The notes: generated from the sequence alone by a model not told the origin. A stretch of DNA of 6,285 bases from Clostridiales bacterium (GCA_009774055.1 VSNB01000185.1:1-6285); one strand, 5' to 3'; counted from the stretch's first letter, positions 1 through 5,960 are shown. Numbers and translations: made by a program.

Positions 1-74
1 TTTTTTCGCCTCCTCCGCCATAAATCTACATTTTTTCCTCGGCGTTTTCTTACATTTTATCACTGGCGCTGACA
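1..74 (-). mobile_element. Terminal end of a transposon, IS21-like (partial, continues off the left edge)
   Basis: Read on the minus strand, the sequence from 74 leftwards begins TGTCAGCGCC and contains at least two direct copies of a 21-bp motif spaced 24 bp apart. The first base of this segment falls exactly where the restriction-subunit protein stops resembling its family. IS21-family elements are known to start with TG, end with CA, and have several repeated transposase-binding motifs inside each end, which fits what is seen. Tn7, Tn552 and Tn5053-type elements also start with TGT and carry repeats, so the family is not settled. No transposase is visible; an ATG at 20-18 on the minus strand (Met-Ala-Glu-Glu-Ala-Lys-Lys) could begin an element gene, but only seven codons lie in the window. 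I am fairly sure of the junction and less sure of the family. Confidence 0.55.
24..68 (-). repeat. Two direct repeats inside the transposon end
   Basis: On the minus strand the copies lie at 68-48 and 44-24. Both have the pattern CGCC-N3-GA-N-AAAATGTA and match at 14 of 21 positions, including the eight-base AAAATGTA core. Start-to-start spacing is 24 bp, a little over two helical turns, which suits tandem binding of a transposase. A third, degenerate copy may begin near position 20 but is cut by the window edge. Confidence 0.55.
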
Positions 75-560
75 ATTACAGACCATCCACGCAATCAGCA
101 TGGCCATGACGGTCGTCTTTCCGCCACCGGTGCAGAGCTTGGTGCAGATGCGCCGGAACGCGCCGCCGTCGCCGGGAACATCAACGCCGACACGATCTGC
201 CTCCGGCGCTTCCGTCAGCCAGATCAGCGTCTCCATAGCGTCCATCTGGCAAAAGAAAAACTGATACTGCCGGGCATCCTTGTCGTTCCAGTGCTCCAAC
301 AGCTTTTTGGTCACGCCGGTGACTCCTGGATACCCCGCCTCCCGCCATGCCTTGACGCGGGGCCGGATCATATTCACCAGCGGCAGCTCCATGAACTGCC
401 CGATATCGTTGTACTGATTGGACCCCTGCCCAGCCACAAAATAGCCCGCTGGACGGCGGCCCGGCTCTCTCTGGAATGTCTGGCCGTTGAGATCGTACTT
501 CCAGTGATGGGTCGGCTCACGGTAGGCCGAATTGATAATAAGCTGATCAATTCCTGCCAT
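60..560 (-). pseudogene. Type III-like restriction endonuclease / DEAD-like helicase subunit, interrupted (BPTD_3080-type R subunit)
   Basis: This is the N-terminus of the nuclease-helicase subunit of a type III-like restriction system, which uses ATP to move along DNA and cut unmethylated sites. The 166-residue frame carries a Q-motif-like FFFCQMDAMETLIWL stretch (101-115), a DVPGDGG segment (127-133), and a Walker A loop CTGGGKTT (143-150; usually TGSGKT, so Ser is Gly here) followed by VMAMLIAW. Full-length members run to roughly 1000 residues. Here only residues 1-162 look native; the last four (CQRQ) and the stop are read from the adjoining transposon end. All later helicase motifs and the nuclease domain are missing, so the product cannot cut DNA unless the element excises. 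The ATG overlaps the methyltransferase stop as TGATG, implying translational coupling. The family match comes from remembered conserved stretches, not a search. Confidence 0.85.
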
Positions 561-3094
561 CAGTCTTCACCTACCCTTATCACCTTCAGGCTTTCAATTC
601 CTCGGTCGTCGATGATCTTCACCGCGATCATGGAATAGGGCTGCACGGTAAACCACAGGGACTCGTTCCCAGCAAATTTTTCGATCAGGTCCGGGTCGAT
701 CTCTGCCCGCAGCGTTTTCGCCAGCTTGTTCCAGCCGTCCTTTTTGCCGCCCATGGGGAAGAATACCTGCTTGGGCACGATGCACATTCCATCGTAATCC
801 GTGTCCAGCATCCACATGGCGATGCGGGAGGTACTGCCGGATTCTACGGTTCCCTTTTTCACATCATAGTAGTCAAACCCATTGACCCGTACCTTATACC
901 GGGTCTTGCTGCGGCCATCCCGGATCAGCTCCACGTCCGGCTGGCCCACCAGCCAGAAGGACTGGTCGGAGGAACGCTTCTTTTTCAGATCCTCGGTCAT
1001 CAGGTCCGTATTCATCTGCGTTTGCAACAGCGTCACGCCGGGCCAATTTGTCTCCGCGATATTTTTAGCGGCCTCCGGGTCAAACTGGAATGCGGCAAAC
1101 ACGATGAGCTGGGGCGCGGGGCGCATGGCCTCCGCCTCGTCCAGCGCCATTTCCACCATGCGGGAATCCAGCGGCTTGGTCTCCCCGGCAAAGCAGATCA
1201 CCGCCCGGCGGGGCGTGTCCTCCTTTGTCTCCGCCTCAGCTTGCAGGAATTTCGTGCCGGACAGCGGCTCCACCCGGCTGAACTCCAGCTTCGCACCGCC
1301 CCGGCCTAGGATGCCGGTGGCCAGAAGCTGATCCCGCCAGTCGGTCTGCTTGGCGCTGACGTCCTCTTCCATGCCGCCCAGATCGTCCAGCGGCTTGACC
1401 ACGGGAGCGGGAAGGGCCTCCACGGTAAAGGGCCCGGTCACACGAATTTTCGTTTTGTCGATTTCCGGCTGGTCGTAGAGGGTCTCAGTGGCAGGGGGCT
1501 CGTTGTTGGCAATGGATTTCAGCGTGATATGGGGGACGGTCTTGTAAACGAAACCGCTGCCCACACCCTGTTCCTCATGTGCCAGTTTGTAGTAGTCAAA
1601 GGTGGCGGTCATCAGCCGCTGTTTGGCCAGCGTGACAGCCACCCGGGAGGTGTCGCAGGTGATCCAACGGCGGCCCCACTGCTCGGCTACATAGGCGGTG
1701 GTGCCACTGCCGCAGGTGATGTCCAGCACCAGGTCGCCAGGGTCGGTGGTCATGAGCATACAGCGTTGGATAACCATTGGAGATGTTTGTACGACATAGG
1801 TTAATTCAACACCGATTTGCAAGCTTTCCCAGCGGTCATTCAAAGGAATTACTGGAAAGTCTTCTACATATCTTTTATACCAAATTGTACTTCCGAGTTT
1901 TTGGATTCTACCCTTTGTGTGAAGTCTTTCAATTCCCTCTGGAGATGTTTTCCAATGTTTTCCGTGACGTGGAAGAAAGTCTTCCCCATTTATCGATACA
2001 GTTTGCTCAGGAGCGTTACTTTCCCCATCTGATAGGAGTGTTGTGTAGCGAAGACGTTTCCCGTCCGGCAAAGGTTGCTGTCCTAAAATTTGTGGACGAG
2101 TGAGCTTTTGAATAGTCCCATCAGGCAATTCAATATAATCATACCTATCAAGAGCGGTATCACCTGTCTTGCGTTCAAGATAAAGTTGATGATATTTGAC
2201 CATAGTTTTATCTCTTGCATACCACACGAGATAGTCTGTGGTACTACTCATCAAACTTGCAGCCAAACTTCCTGTTTTCTGGAATTTTATAATCGCAACA
2301 AAATTTTCAACACCGAATACCTCATCGCAAATTTCCCGAACATGATGCAAATTTTCATCACTGATCTGTACAAACACGCTTCCGCTGTCGGCCAGCAGCT
2401 CCCGCGCCAGCAGCAGGCGGTTGCGCAGATAGGTCAGGTAGGAGTGAATGCCCAGCTCCCAGGTGTCCCGGAATGCTTTGATCATCTCCGGCTCCTGGGT
2501 CAGGTCCTCGTCCTTTTTGTCCTTCACATCCCGCTTGTCCACAAAGGGCTGGAAGTTAGAGCCGTACTTGATACCGTAGGGCGGGTCGATGTAGACCATC
2601 TGCACCTGTCCGGCCATGCCCTCCTTCTCCAGCAGGGAATTCATGATGACCAGGCTGTCTCCCGCAATCAGCCGGTTCGTCCAGTCAACGCCGTGCTGAT
2701 AAAACTCGATGGCCTCCCTGCGGCGGCGCATCCGCTCCGCCGGAGTCTCGGCGGCAAATAAGCCGACCTGTCCCTCAAGCTGGTCCTCCTCCGCCTCCGA
2801 GTATGCCTTTGTGATCTGCGCAATGATATTGAAGGGCTTGATGGACTCGTGGATATGGATGGAGGAGGTAGGCACGTCAAAGCTCGTCCCCTCCGCCTTG
2901 CCCGCCCATTGCAGGGAGGGGGAAAGGTGGGGATCGAACTGGTAGGTTTTCACTTTCTCCTCCGCTTTGTCGTGCTGGGCCATGCCCACCGGCGGGTTGT
3001 TGGCCCGCTTTTTATCATCATGGGTATAGGCTTCGATGTCGCGCATTTTGGCGGCGTCTGTCTCTGACTCGGCGTTCTTTCTTGGACGGGGCAT
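560..3094 (-). CDS. Beta-class site-specific DNA methyltransferase (type III Mod-like, BPTD_3080-type system)
   Basis: Predicted to transfer a methyl group from S-adenosylmethionine to an adenine (N6) or cytosine (N4) amino group, protecting host DNA. The 844-residue protein has catalytic motif IV DPPY at 170-173, a VFVQISDEN segment at 240-248, and the AdoMet-binding motif I LDITCGSGTT at 457-466. Motif IV before motif I defines the beta class used by type III Mod subunits. Residues about 241-440 are the likely target-recognition region and are encoded by AT-rich DNA unlike the rest. The large C-terminal region (about 545-844) has no motif I can name, although it looks conserved in this family, and may contact the R or GHKL partner. 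The ATG follows AAAGGAGG by 8 nt and directly abuts the TAA of the upstream gene. With its restriction partner broken, it may act as an orphan methylase. Confidence 0.92.
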   Translation of the reverse strand: MPRPRKNAESETDAAKMRDIEAYTHDDKKRANNPPVGMAQHDKAEEKVKTYQFDPHLSPSLQWAGKAEGTSFDVPTSSIHIHESIKPFNIIAQITKAYSEAEEDQLEGQVGLFAAETPAERMRRRREAIEFYQHGVDWTNRLIAGDSLVIMNSLLEKEGMAGQVQMVYIDPPYGIKYGSNFQPFVDKRDVKDKKDEDLTQEPEMIKAFRDTWELGIHSYLTYLRNRLLLARELLADSGSVFVQISDENLHHVREICDEVFGVENFVAIIKFQKTGSLAASLMSSTTDYLVWYARDKTMVKYHQLYLERKTGDTALDRYDYIELPDGTIQKLTRPQILGQQPLPDGKRLRYTTLLSDGESNAPEQTVSINGEDFLPRHGKHWKTSPEGIERLHTKGRIQKLGSTIWYKRYVEDFPVIPLNDRWESLQIGVELTYVVQTSPMVIQRCMLMTTDPGDLVLDITCGSGTTAYVAEQWGRRWITCDTSRVAVTLAKQRLMTATFDYYKLAHEEQGVGSGFVYKTVPHITLKSIANNEPPATETLYDQPEIDKTKIRVTGPFTVEALPAPVVKPLDDLGGMEEDVSAKQTDWRDQLLATGILGRGGAKLEFSRVEPLSGTKFLQAEAETKEDTPRRAVICFAGETKPLDSRMVEMALDEAEAMRPAPQLIVFAAFQFDPEAAKNIAETNWPGVTLLQTQMNTDLMTEDLKKKRSSDQSFWLVGQPDVELIRDGRSKTRYKVRVNGFDYYDVKKGTVESGSTSRIAMWMLDTDYDGMCIVPKQVFFPMGGKKDGWNKLAKTLRAEIDPDLIEKFAGNESLWFTVQPYSMIAVKIIDDRGIESLKVIRVGED
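1770..2375 (-). other. AT-rich insert in the methyltransferase: probable target-recognition domain
   Basis: This stretch encodes methyltransferase residues about 241-440. Lines counted by eye give roughly 33-42 % GC, against about 58 % just outside on the 5' side of the gene and up to about 72 % on the 3' side. The change is sharp at both ends and the reading frame is unbroken. In beta-class enzymes the segment between motifs IV-VIII and motifs X/I carries the target-recognition domain, and this block sits there. The composition shift is seen directly; the role is inferred. Confidence 0.65.
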
Positions 3095-5134
3095 TTAGGT
3101 GGCCTCCTTTGCTGTTCCATGAGTCACTTCACCAGGTTTAGGCGTGAAGAGTTTATCGAACAGGATTTGATTTCGCTTTTTAGCATCTGCAAGGAGCTTG
3201 GCATAAGAAATGACTTCAAAATAAGCGTGTCGCTCTGACTGGTATCCATAATAACCCATCCCATCAGGGGTCATGCGAAGCCCTGCATCTTTACAAAGCG
3301 ATATCATTTTCGTTGTTAAGTCACAAATAGCATAACAACGGAAGCAAGTTCTACTACAATCGCCAAAAGCCAGCCCATTTGCTCGTTTTTTTCGACCCGC
3401 TACGATTTCATCAATATAACCTCCCATTTGCCGCAGAGGATTATCTTTCTTATTATCAGGCTTTTTGAATTCAATTATTGTTATCGTATTCAACGGTGCT
3501 TCATCTTCTGAAAAGGCAAAGGCTCGGTCAAAAACAGCAATATCTAATTCTTTTATGCTTCTACTATCAATGTCAGGTAAAGACTGTATTGTTTTATCTG
3601 ATGCAAGGAATCTATGATACGCCAATCGCTCATCTATGACCCACAAATTCATTTCCTCAAACGGTATATCATCTGATGTATGGCGCATCGGGCAGATCAA
3701 GGAATGAATAACGTCTTCTTTCTTAAACAACCCATTTTCTTGAATAGTCAGCGCATCTTCCAGAAGCGCCAGTAAGGTTTTTCTTCGTGTCACATATTCA
3801 GCTAAAGATGTTTTACTAATCTCAGTAATACTGGACCAGTACCTATCAAACAACTGTTGATAAGTTATATCTGAACCTGCCACCTGATTTTTTACTGCTT
3901 TCTCCAGTTCTAGCCCTTGTTTTTTGATTTCTGTTTCCCACGCTTGAACCGCCTTGTGGAGTTCAAGCTCTAAAGCATCAGGTTTTAGCCCGGCAGGAAT
4001 ACTGTCATAAATCTCCGGCTTCATCTGTAGCAAATAGCGATAGGTAGGCCGATCTTGTTGTACAAAGTTTTTGATTTGCCGCCGCTTTTTCTGGTCTATA
4101 TCAGACAAATAGTCTGCCAAATATCCTTTAATATACTCAATCGCTGTAGTCAGGACAGACTCTTCACCAGTCCCGAAAAAGGAAATTTGTCCGTAATTTT
4201 CATCGAAATCAAAATCTGTCCTGGTCGTATTGACTCTGGAATCCAAATATCCACTGACAATATATCCCACATAGAAGAAACCGCCTGAGTCATCATTGGG
4301 AATAATTTTCTTTTGCAAATTCGGAATATATTTTTTTAGTTCAACAGAGCGAACCTCTTGCATATTTGCACATAAGTGCAATTCATGTCCGGAAAATCCC
4401 TCTGGTAAGCGAAGATGGTATATCGTAAAGTCAACATCATTGAGTGTAAAACGGTCTTGATGCAAGGAATCTTTCACATTCTCTGCATAGTATTGATTCA
4501 ATTTTATTGGAGCGGATTCATCATCAAGAAGAATTATTTCTGGACACTTTTCAGAAATAAAAAACGGAAGGCAATGTTCAATAATTCGTTTTGCAACGGC
4601 CTCCAATTCGACTGGTGCAGCATTCTGGTAATTAGTGTGAAAGTTACTTAGCCGAATTGTAGTAGAGAGTTCTTGAACTGATGTTTCGGCTTGATTGTCC
4701 TCTGGCGCTATTCCATCCGATGTAAAAGTAAATTCTCGACAGAAAAACGACTTATCTTCAGCGAAAACACTTTTAATTTTAACAGAATCAAAAGCTTTTA
4801 GCCAAAGAAATCTTCCTATACCTTTACAACCTTTTTGAACCTTTAATGTGGAATATGCAGTGTTAAAAGACCGATAATTCTCTGCATCTAGCCCAATCCC
4901 GTTATCTGTAATAGAAAAGGACTCAAAACGGCCAAGAGGCTCTTTGGATTCCAGGCCAAATTGATTGGATGTTTTTCTATGTGCGTGAATCACAATCTTG
5001 CCGCAATCCTTATTCGGCGAGTCTTCTATCGACTGAATAGAATTTACAACTGCTTCAAATAGTGGCCAAAGGGCATTTGAATCGGCAAGACGAATTGTGC
5101 TTAGTTGTCCCTTGATATCAAACAAAAAACCCAT
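3095..5134 (-). CDS. GHKL (MutL/HSP90-like) ATPase with probable C-terminal PD-(D/E)XK nuclease-like domain
   Basis: A likely restriction- or defence-associated ATPase of 679 residues. Counting from the chosen start, the N-terminal GHKL fold shows the N box EAVVN (27-31, Mg-binding Glu and Asn), the G1 box DNGIG (77-81) and the G2 box GCKGIGR (102-108). The middle includes a charged helical stretch that may form a coiled coil (about 389-418). Near the C-terminus, ELDIAVF (Asp 531), IIEFKKP (Glu 555, Lys 557) and QMGGY (569-573) fit a PD-(D/E)XK core followed by a QxxxY motif, as in several nucleases. MutL/MORC-like ATPases are known in restriction-modification loci, and ATP-driven dimer closure could gate the nuclease or the neighbouring subunits; that part is inference. 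The first ATG (5140) directly touches the Shine-Dalgarno, so the second ATG, 6 nt from GGGAGG, is chosen. The gene is distinctly AT-rich relative to its partners. Confidence 0.82.
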   Translation of the reverse strand: MGFLFDIKGQLSTIRLADSNALWPLFEAVVNSIQSIEDSPNKDCGKIVIHAHRKTSNQFGLESKEPLGRFESFSITDNGIGLDAENYRSFNTAYSTLKVQKGCKGIGRFLWLKAFDSVKIKSVFAEDKSFFCREFTFTSDGIAPEDNQAETSVQELSTTIRLSNFHTNYQNAAPVELEAVAKRIIEHCLPFFISEKCPEIILLDDESAPIKLNQYYAENVKDSLHQDRFTLNDVDFTIYHLRLPEGFSGHELHLCANMQEVRSVELKKYIPNLQKKIIPNDDSGGFFYVGYIVSGYLDSRVNTTRTDFDFDENYGQISFFGTGEESVLTTAIEYIKGYLADYLSDIDQKKRRQIKNFVQQDRPTYRYLLQMKPEIYDSIPAGLKPDALELELHKAVQAWETEIKKQGLELEKAVKNQVAGSDITYQQLFDRYWSSITEISKTSLAEYVTRRKTLLALLEDALTIQENGLFKKEDVIHSLICPMRHTSDDIPFEEMNLWVIDERLAYHRFLASDKTIQSLPDIDSRSIKELDIAVFDRAFAFSEDEAPLNTITIIEFKKPDNKKDNPLRQMGGYIDEIVAGRKKRANGLAFGDCSRTCFRCYAICDLTTKMISLCKDAGLRMTPDGMGYYGYQSERHAYFEVISYAKLLADAKKRNQILFDKLFTPKPGEVTHGTAKEAT
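3103..3110 (-). promoter_or_regulatory. Ribosome-binding site of the methyltransferase
   Basis: AAAGGAGG lies inside the last codons of the GHKL gene, 8 nt before the methyltransferase ATG. Because the stop and start codons abut with no gap, the two genes are probably translated as a coupled pair. Confidence 0.8.
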
Positions 5135-5140
5135 AAGCAT

Positions 5141-5146
5141 CCTCCC
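5141..5146 (-). promoter_or_regulatory. Ribosome-binding site that decides the GHKL gene start
   Basis: GGGAGG on the minus strand immediately precedes the first ATG (5140-5138) with no spacing, but stands 6 nt before the second in-frame ATG (5134-5132). Only the second has a workable distance, so the protein most likely starts MGFLFDIK. Confidence 0.75.
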
Positions 5147-5197
5147 ATCGAAAAGAGTAACATTTCGGCTTCATATACCCAAGTGCATCATTACTGC

Positions 5198-5219
5198 CTG
5201 GAAAAATGCAGCATTCCAG
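5198..5219 (-). other. Small hairpin in the 5' leader of the defence operon
   Basis: CTGGAA and TTCCAG form a perfect 6-bp inverted repeat around a 10-nt interval. It lies between the predicted transcription start and the ribosome site of the GHKL gene. It has no T-tract and is short, so a regulatory role is only possible. Confidence 0.25.
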
Positions 5220-5246
5220 TCAAAGCAAATAAAACCCCTCAATTAT

Positions 5247-5275
5247 ATTATAGCATAAACGGCGGATTGTGGCAA
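5247..5275 (-). promoter_or_regulatory. Sigma-A promoter of the GHKL-methyltransferase-restriction operon
   Basis: On the minus strand TTGCCA (5275-5270) is followed after exactly 17 bp by a perfect TATAAT (5252-5247). TG two bases upstream of the -10 gives an extended -10. Transcription should begin near 5240, leaving a leader of about 105 nt before the chosen ATG. No clear operator palindrome overlaps it, so expression may be constitutive and strong. Confidence 0.82.
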
Positions 5276-5412
5276 ACACTTTTAATGATAGCAACGACAA
5301 GATATGTCCGGAAGCTGAGAGTCATATATTGGTCCTATATCTCTTGAAGCCGCTACGGAGTAATGCCGCATGAGACATAGTCGTAAATATATATTCTTTC
5401 CTCGATGCTGCG

Positions 5413-5453
5413 AGAAGGATATCTCACTTGATTAAGTGATACTGCATCCTTCT
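5413..5453. repeat. Nested inverted repeat upstream of the cysteine-rich gene
   Basis: An outer 8-bp pair, AGAAGGAT (5413-5420) with ATCCTTCT (5446-5453), encloses an inner perfect 6-bp pair, TCACTT (5424-5429) with AAGTGA (5434-5439), around a GATT loop. The two stems are separated by short unpaired stretches of 3 and 6 nt. No T-tract follows on either strand, so it is not a standard terminator. It ends 21 nt before the GGAGGT ribosome site and could be a leader RNA structure or a protein-binding site. Confidence 0.5.
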
Positions 5454-5474
5454 TCATCACCATAATCACGATTT

Positions 5475-5480
5475 GGAGGT
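5475..5480 (+). promoter_or_regulatory. Ribosome-binding site of the cysteine-rich small gene
   Basis: GGAGGT stands 7 nt before a TTG (5488). The more upstream in-frame TTG at 5473 overlaps this site and cannot use it, so translation should start at 5488. Confidence 0.75.
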
Positions 5481-5487
5481 GCAACTG

Positions 5488-5673
5488 TTGAAAGCAAAAG
5501 ACCTGATCCATCACACAAACCCGCCATGTCCTAAGTGCCCGTACAAACTGGGGTTGGTACATACGATGGTCAACCCTTGTCCCCCGTGCAAGGAGAACTG
5601 CTATCAGACGTTCGAGCGATTCCAGAAGCAAGCGTTGGAAAATCACTCGACATCTGAGCATAAGAAAAGATAG
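5488..5673 (+). CDS. Small cysteine-rich protein, putative zinc-binding, function unknown
   Basis: A 61-residue protein of no family I recognise. It has five cysteines arranged CPKC (14-17), then CPPC (31-34) and a further Cys at 38, a spacing that suits a zinc ribbon or zinc finger. The second half is charged and helical (TFERFQKQALENH) and ends in HKKR, so nucleic-acid binding is possible but unproven. There is no signal peptide or membrane segment. The TTG start is set by GGAGGT 7 nt upstream. A strong intrinsic terminator begins 27 nt after the TAG, suggesting it ends its own transcript. It is oriented with the DUF932 gene, away from the defence operon, and probably belongs to the mobile-element backbone. 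Confidence 0.68.
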   Translation: MKAKDLIHHTNPPCPKCPYKLGLVHTMVNPCPPCKENCYQTFERFQKQALENHSTSEHKKR

Positions 5674-5699
5674 GGCTGTAGATATTGGGTACATGAATC

Positions 5700-5731
5700 A
5701 CAAGGACACCTGTAGCGGGTGTCCTTGTTTT
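5700..5731 (+). terminator. Intrinsic terminator after the cysteine-rich gene
   Basis: ACAAGGACACC (5700-5710) pairs perfectly over 11 bp with GGTGTCCTTGT (5718-5728) around a 7-nt loop, followed by a short T-run (TTTT, 5728-5731). On the opposite strand no comparable T-run follows, so it should work mainly rightwards. Confidence 0.82.
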
Positions 5732-5749
5732 CATCGTATCATACTCTGC

Positions 5750-5774
5750 GTCAGCGATATATTCTATCAGTGAC
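5750..5774. promoter_or_regulatory. Imperfect dyad, possible operator ahead of the 42-residue gene
   Basis: GTCAGCGATA (5750-5759) and TATCAGTGAC (5765-5774) are inverted copies matching at 8 of 10 positions with a 5-nt centre. The centre overlaps TATATT and the right end touches CATAAT, both weak -10 candidates, but neither has a good -35. It may be a repressor site over a promoter for the next gene. Evidence is limited to symmetry and position. Confidence 0.3.
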
Positions 5775-5799
5775 ATAATAAGGAATGGAGTGATCTATA

Positions 5800-5928
5800 T
5801 TGTCCAAAAAGAAGATTCTCAAGGCGATCCTGATGGCACTCACTGTCCTGCTGACGGCGGCACAGAGCACTGGTGGAAAGGAGGAACCCGCCAAGTTCAC
5901 CGATGACCCTGAGACGTACCTGGAATAG
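5800..5928 (+). CDS. 42-residue peptide with hydrophobic N-terminal segment, function unknown
   Basis: Translation from TTG gives a peptide starting MSKKKILKAIL, a basic N-terminus followed by a hydrophobic run (about residues 6-21) and ending in a polar, acidic tail (FTDDPETYLE). This resembles a short signal peptide or a single membrane segment, so the product may sit in or pass the membrane. A GGAG (5787-5790) lies 9 nt before the TTG; a downstream in-frame ATG (codon 12) lacks a comparable site and would destroy the hydrophobic segment. The stop codon is the first base triplet of a strong hairpin. It lies between two hairpins, just upstream of the DUF932 gene. I do not recognise a family. 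Its small size makes it uncertain as a real gene, but the ribosome site, the coherent composition and the terminator support it. Confidence 0.55.
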   Translation: MSKKKILKAILMALTVLLTAAQSTGGKEEPAKFTDDPETYLE

Positions 5929-5960
5929 AGGGCTTCCCGTGTGGGAGGCCCTCTATTTCT
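5926..5960 (+). terminator. Hairpin overlapping the stop of the small peptide gene, likely terminator or attenuator
   Basis: TAGAGGGC (5926-5933) pairs with GCCCTCTA (5948-5955), and the stem continues inward as TTCCC with GGGAG (one G-T wobble) around a GTGT loop, giving 13 bp in all. The following tract, TTTCT, is short. The next ribosome site begins 36 nt later with no visible promoter between, so partial read-through into the DUF932 gene is likely. Confidence 0.7.

Larger units (their letters stand above)
5141..5487. other. Divergent intergenic region between defence operon and rightward genes
   Basis: This 347-bp gap contains the leftward promoter (5247-5275), an untranslated leader of about 105 nt for the GHKL gene, a small hairpin within that leader (5198-5219), and, on the right, a nested inverted repeat (5413-5453) ahead of the cysteine-rich gene. 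No convincing -35/-10 pair was found for rightward transcription. I saw no tRNA, no known riboswitch consensus, and no credible additional gene. Confidence 0.6.

Noticed and set aside
1..80. Group II intron or IS66-type end as the cause of the restriction gene break
   Set aside because: There is no GTGCG-type intron start at the junction, and the tip reads TGTCAGCG with tandem repeats, not the GTAAG-type tip and single inverted repeat usual for IS66. IS21-like fits better, though only the unseen transposase would settle it.
882..1331. Plus-strand frame of 149 codons opposite the methyltransferase C-terminus
   Set aside because: It is rich in Ser/Arg/Ala as expected from an antisense GC-rich gene, and has no ribosome site.
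2090..2761. Plus-strand frame of 223 codons inside the methyltransferase
   Set aside because: It is antisense to conserved catalytic motifs including DPPY and shows no domain of its own. Such shadows are common opposite GC-rich genes.
5324..5340. Short AT dyad, ATATA and TATAT around 7 nt
   Set aside because: Five-base AT-only arms are expected by chance in this AT-rich region and no promoter overlaps them.
5105..5347. Open frame of 80 codons on the plus strand across the divergent promoter
   Set aside because: It overlaps the start of the GHKL gene and the leftward promoter, has no ribosome site and no protein-like composition.
5353..5694. Open frame of 113 codons on the minus strand
   Set aside because: It runs antisense through the cysteine-rich gene and the nested repeat, lacks a good ribosome site, and ends in non-coding DNA; the plus-strand gene has far better start and stop signals.
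5765..5773. TATCAGTGA, similar to half of a tet operator
   Set aside because: The full site lacks the required symmetrical tet operator arms and no TetR-type gene is in the window, so the likeness is probably chance.
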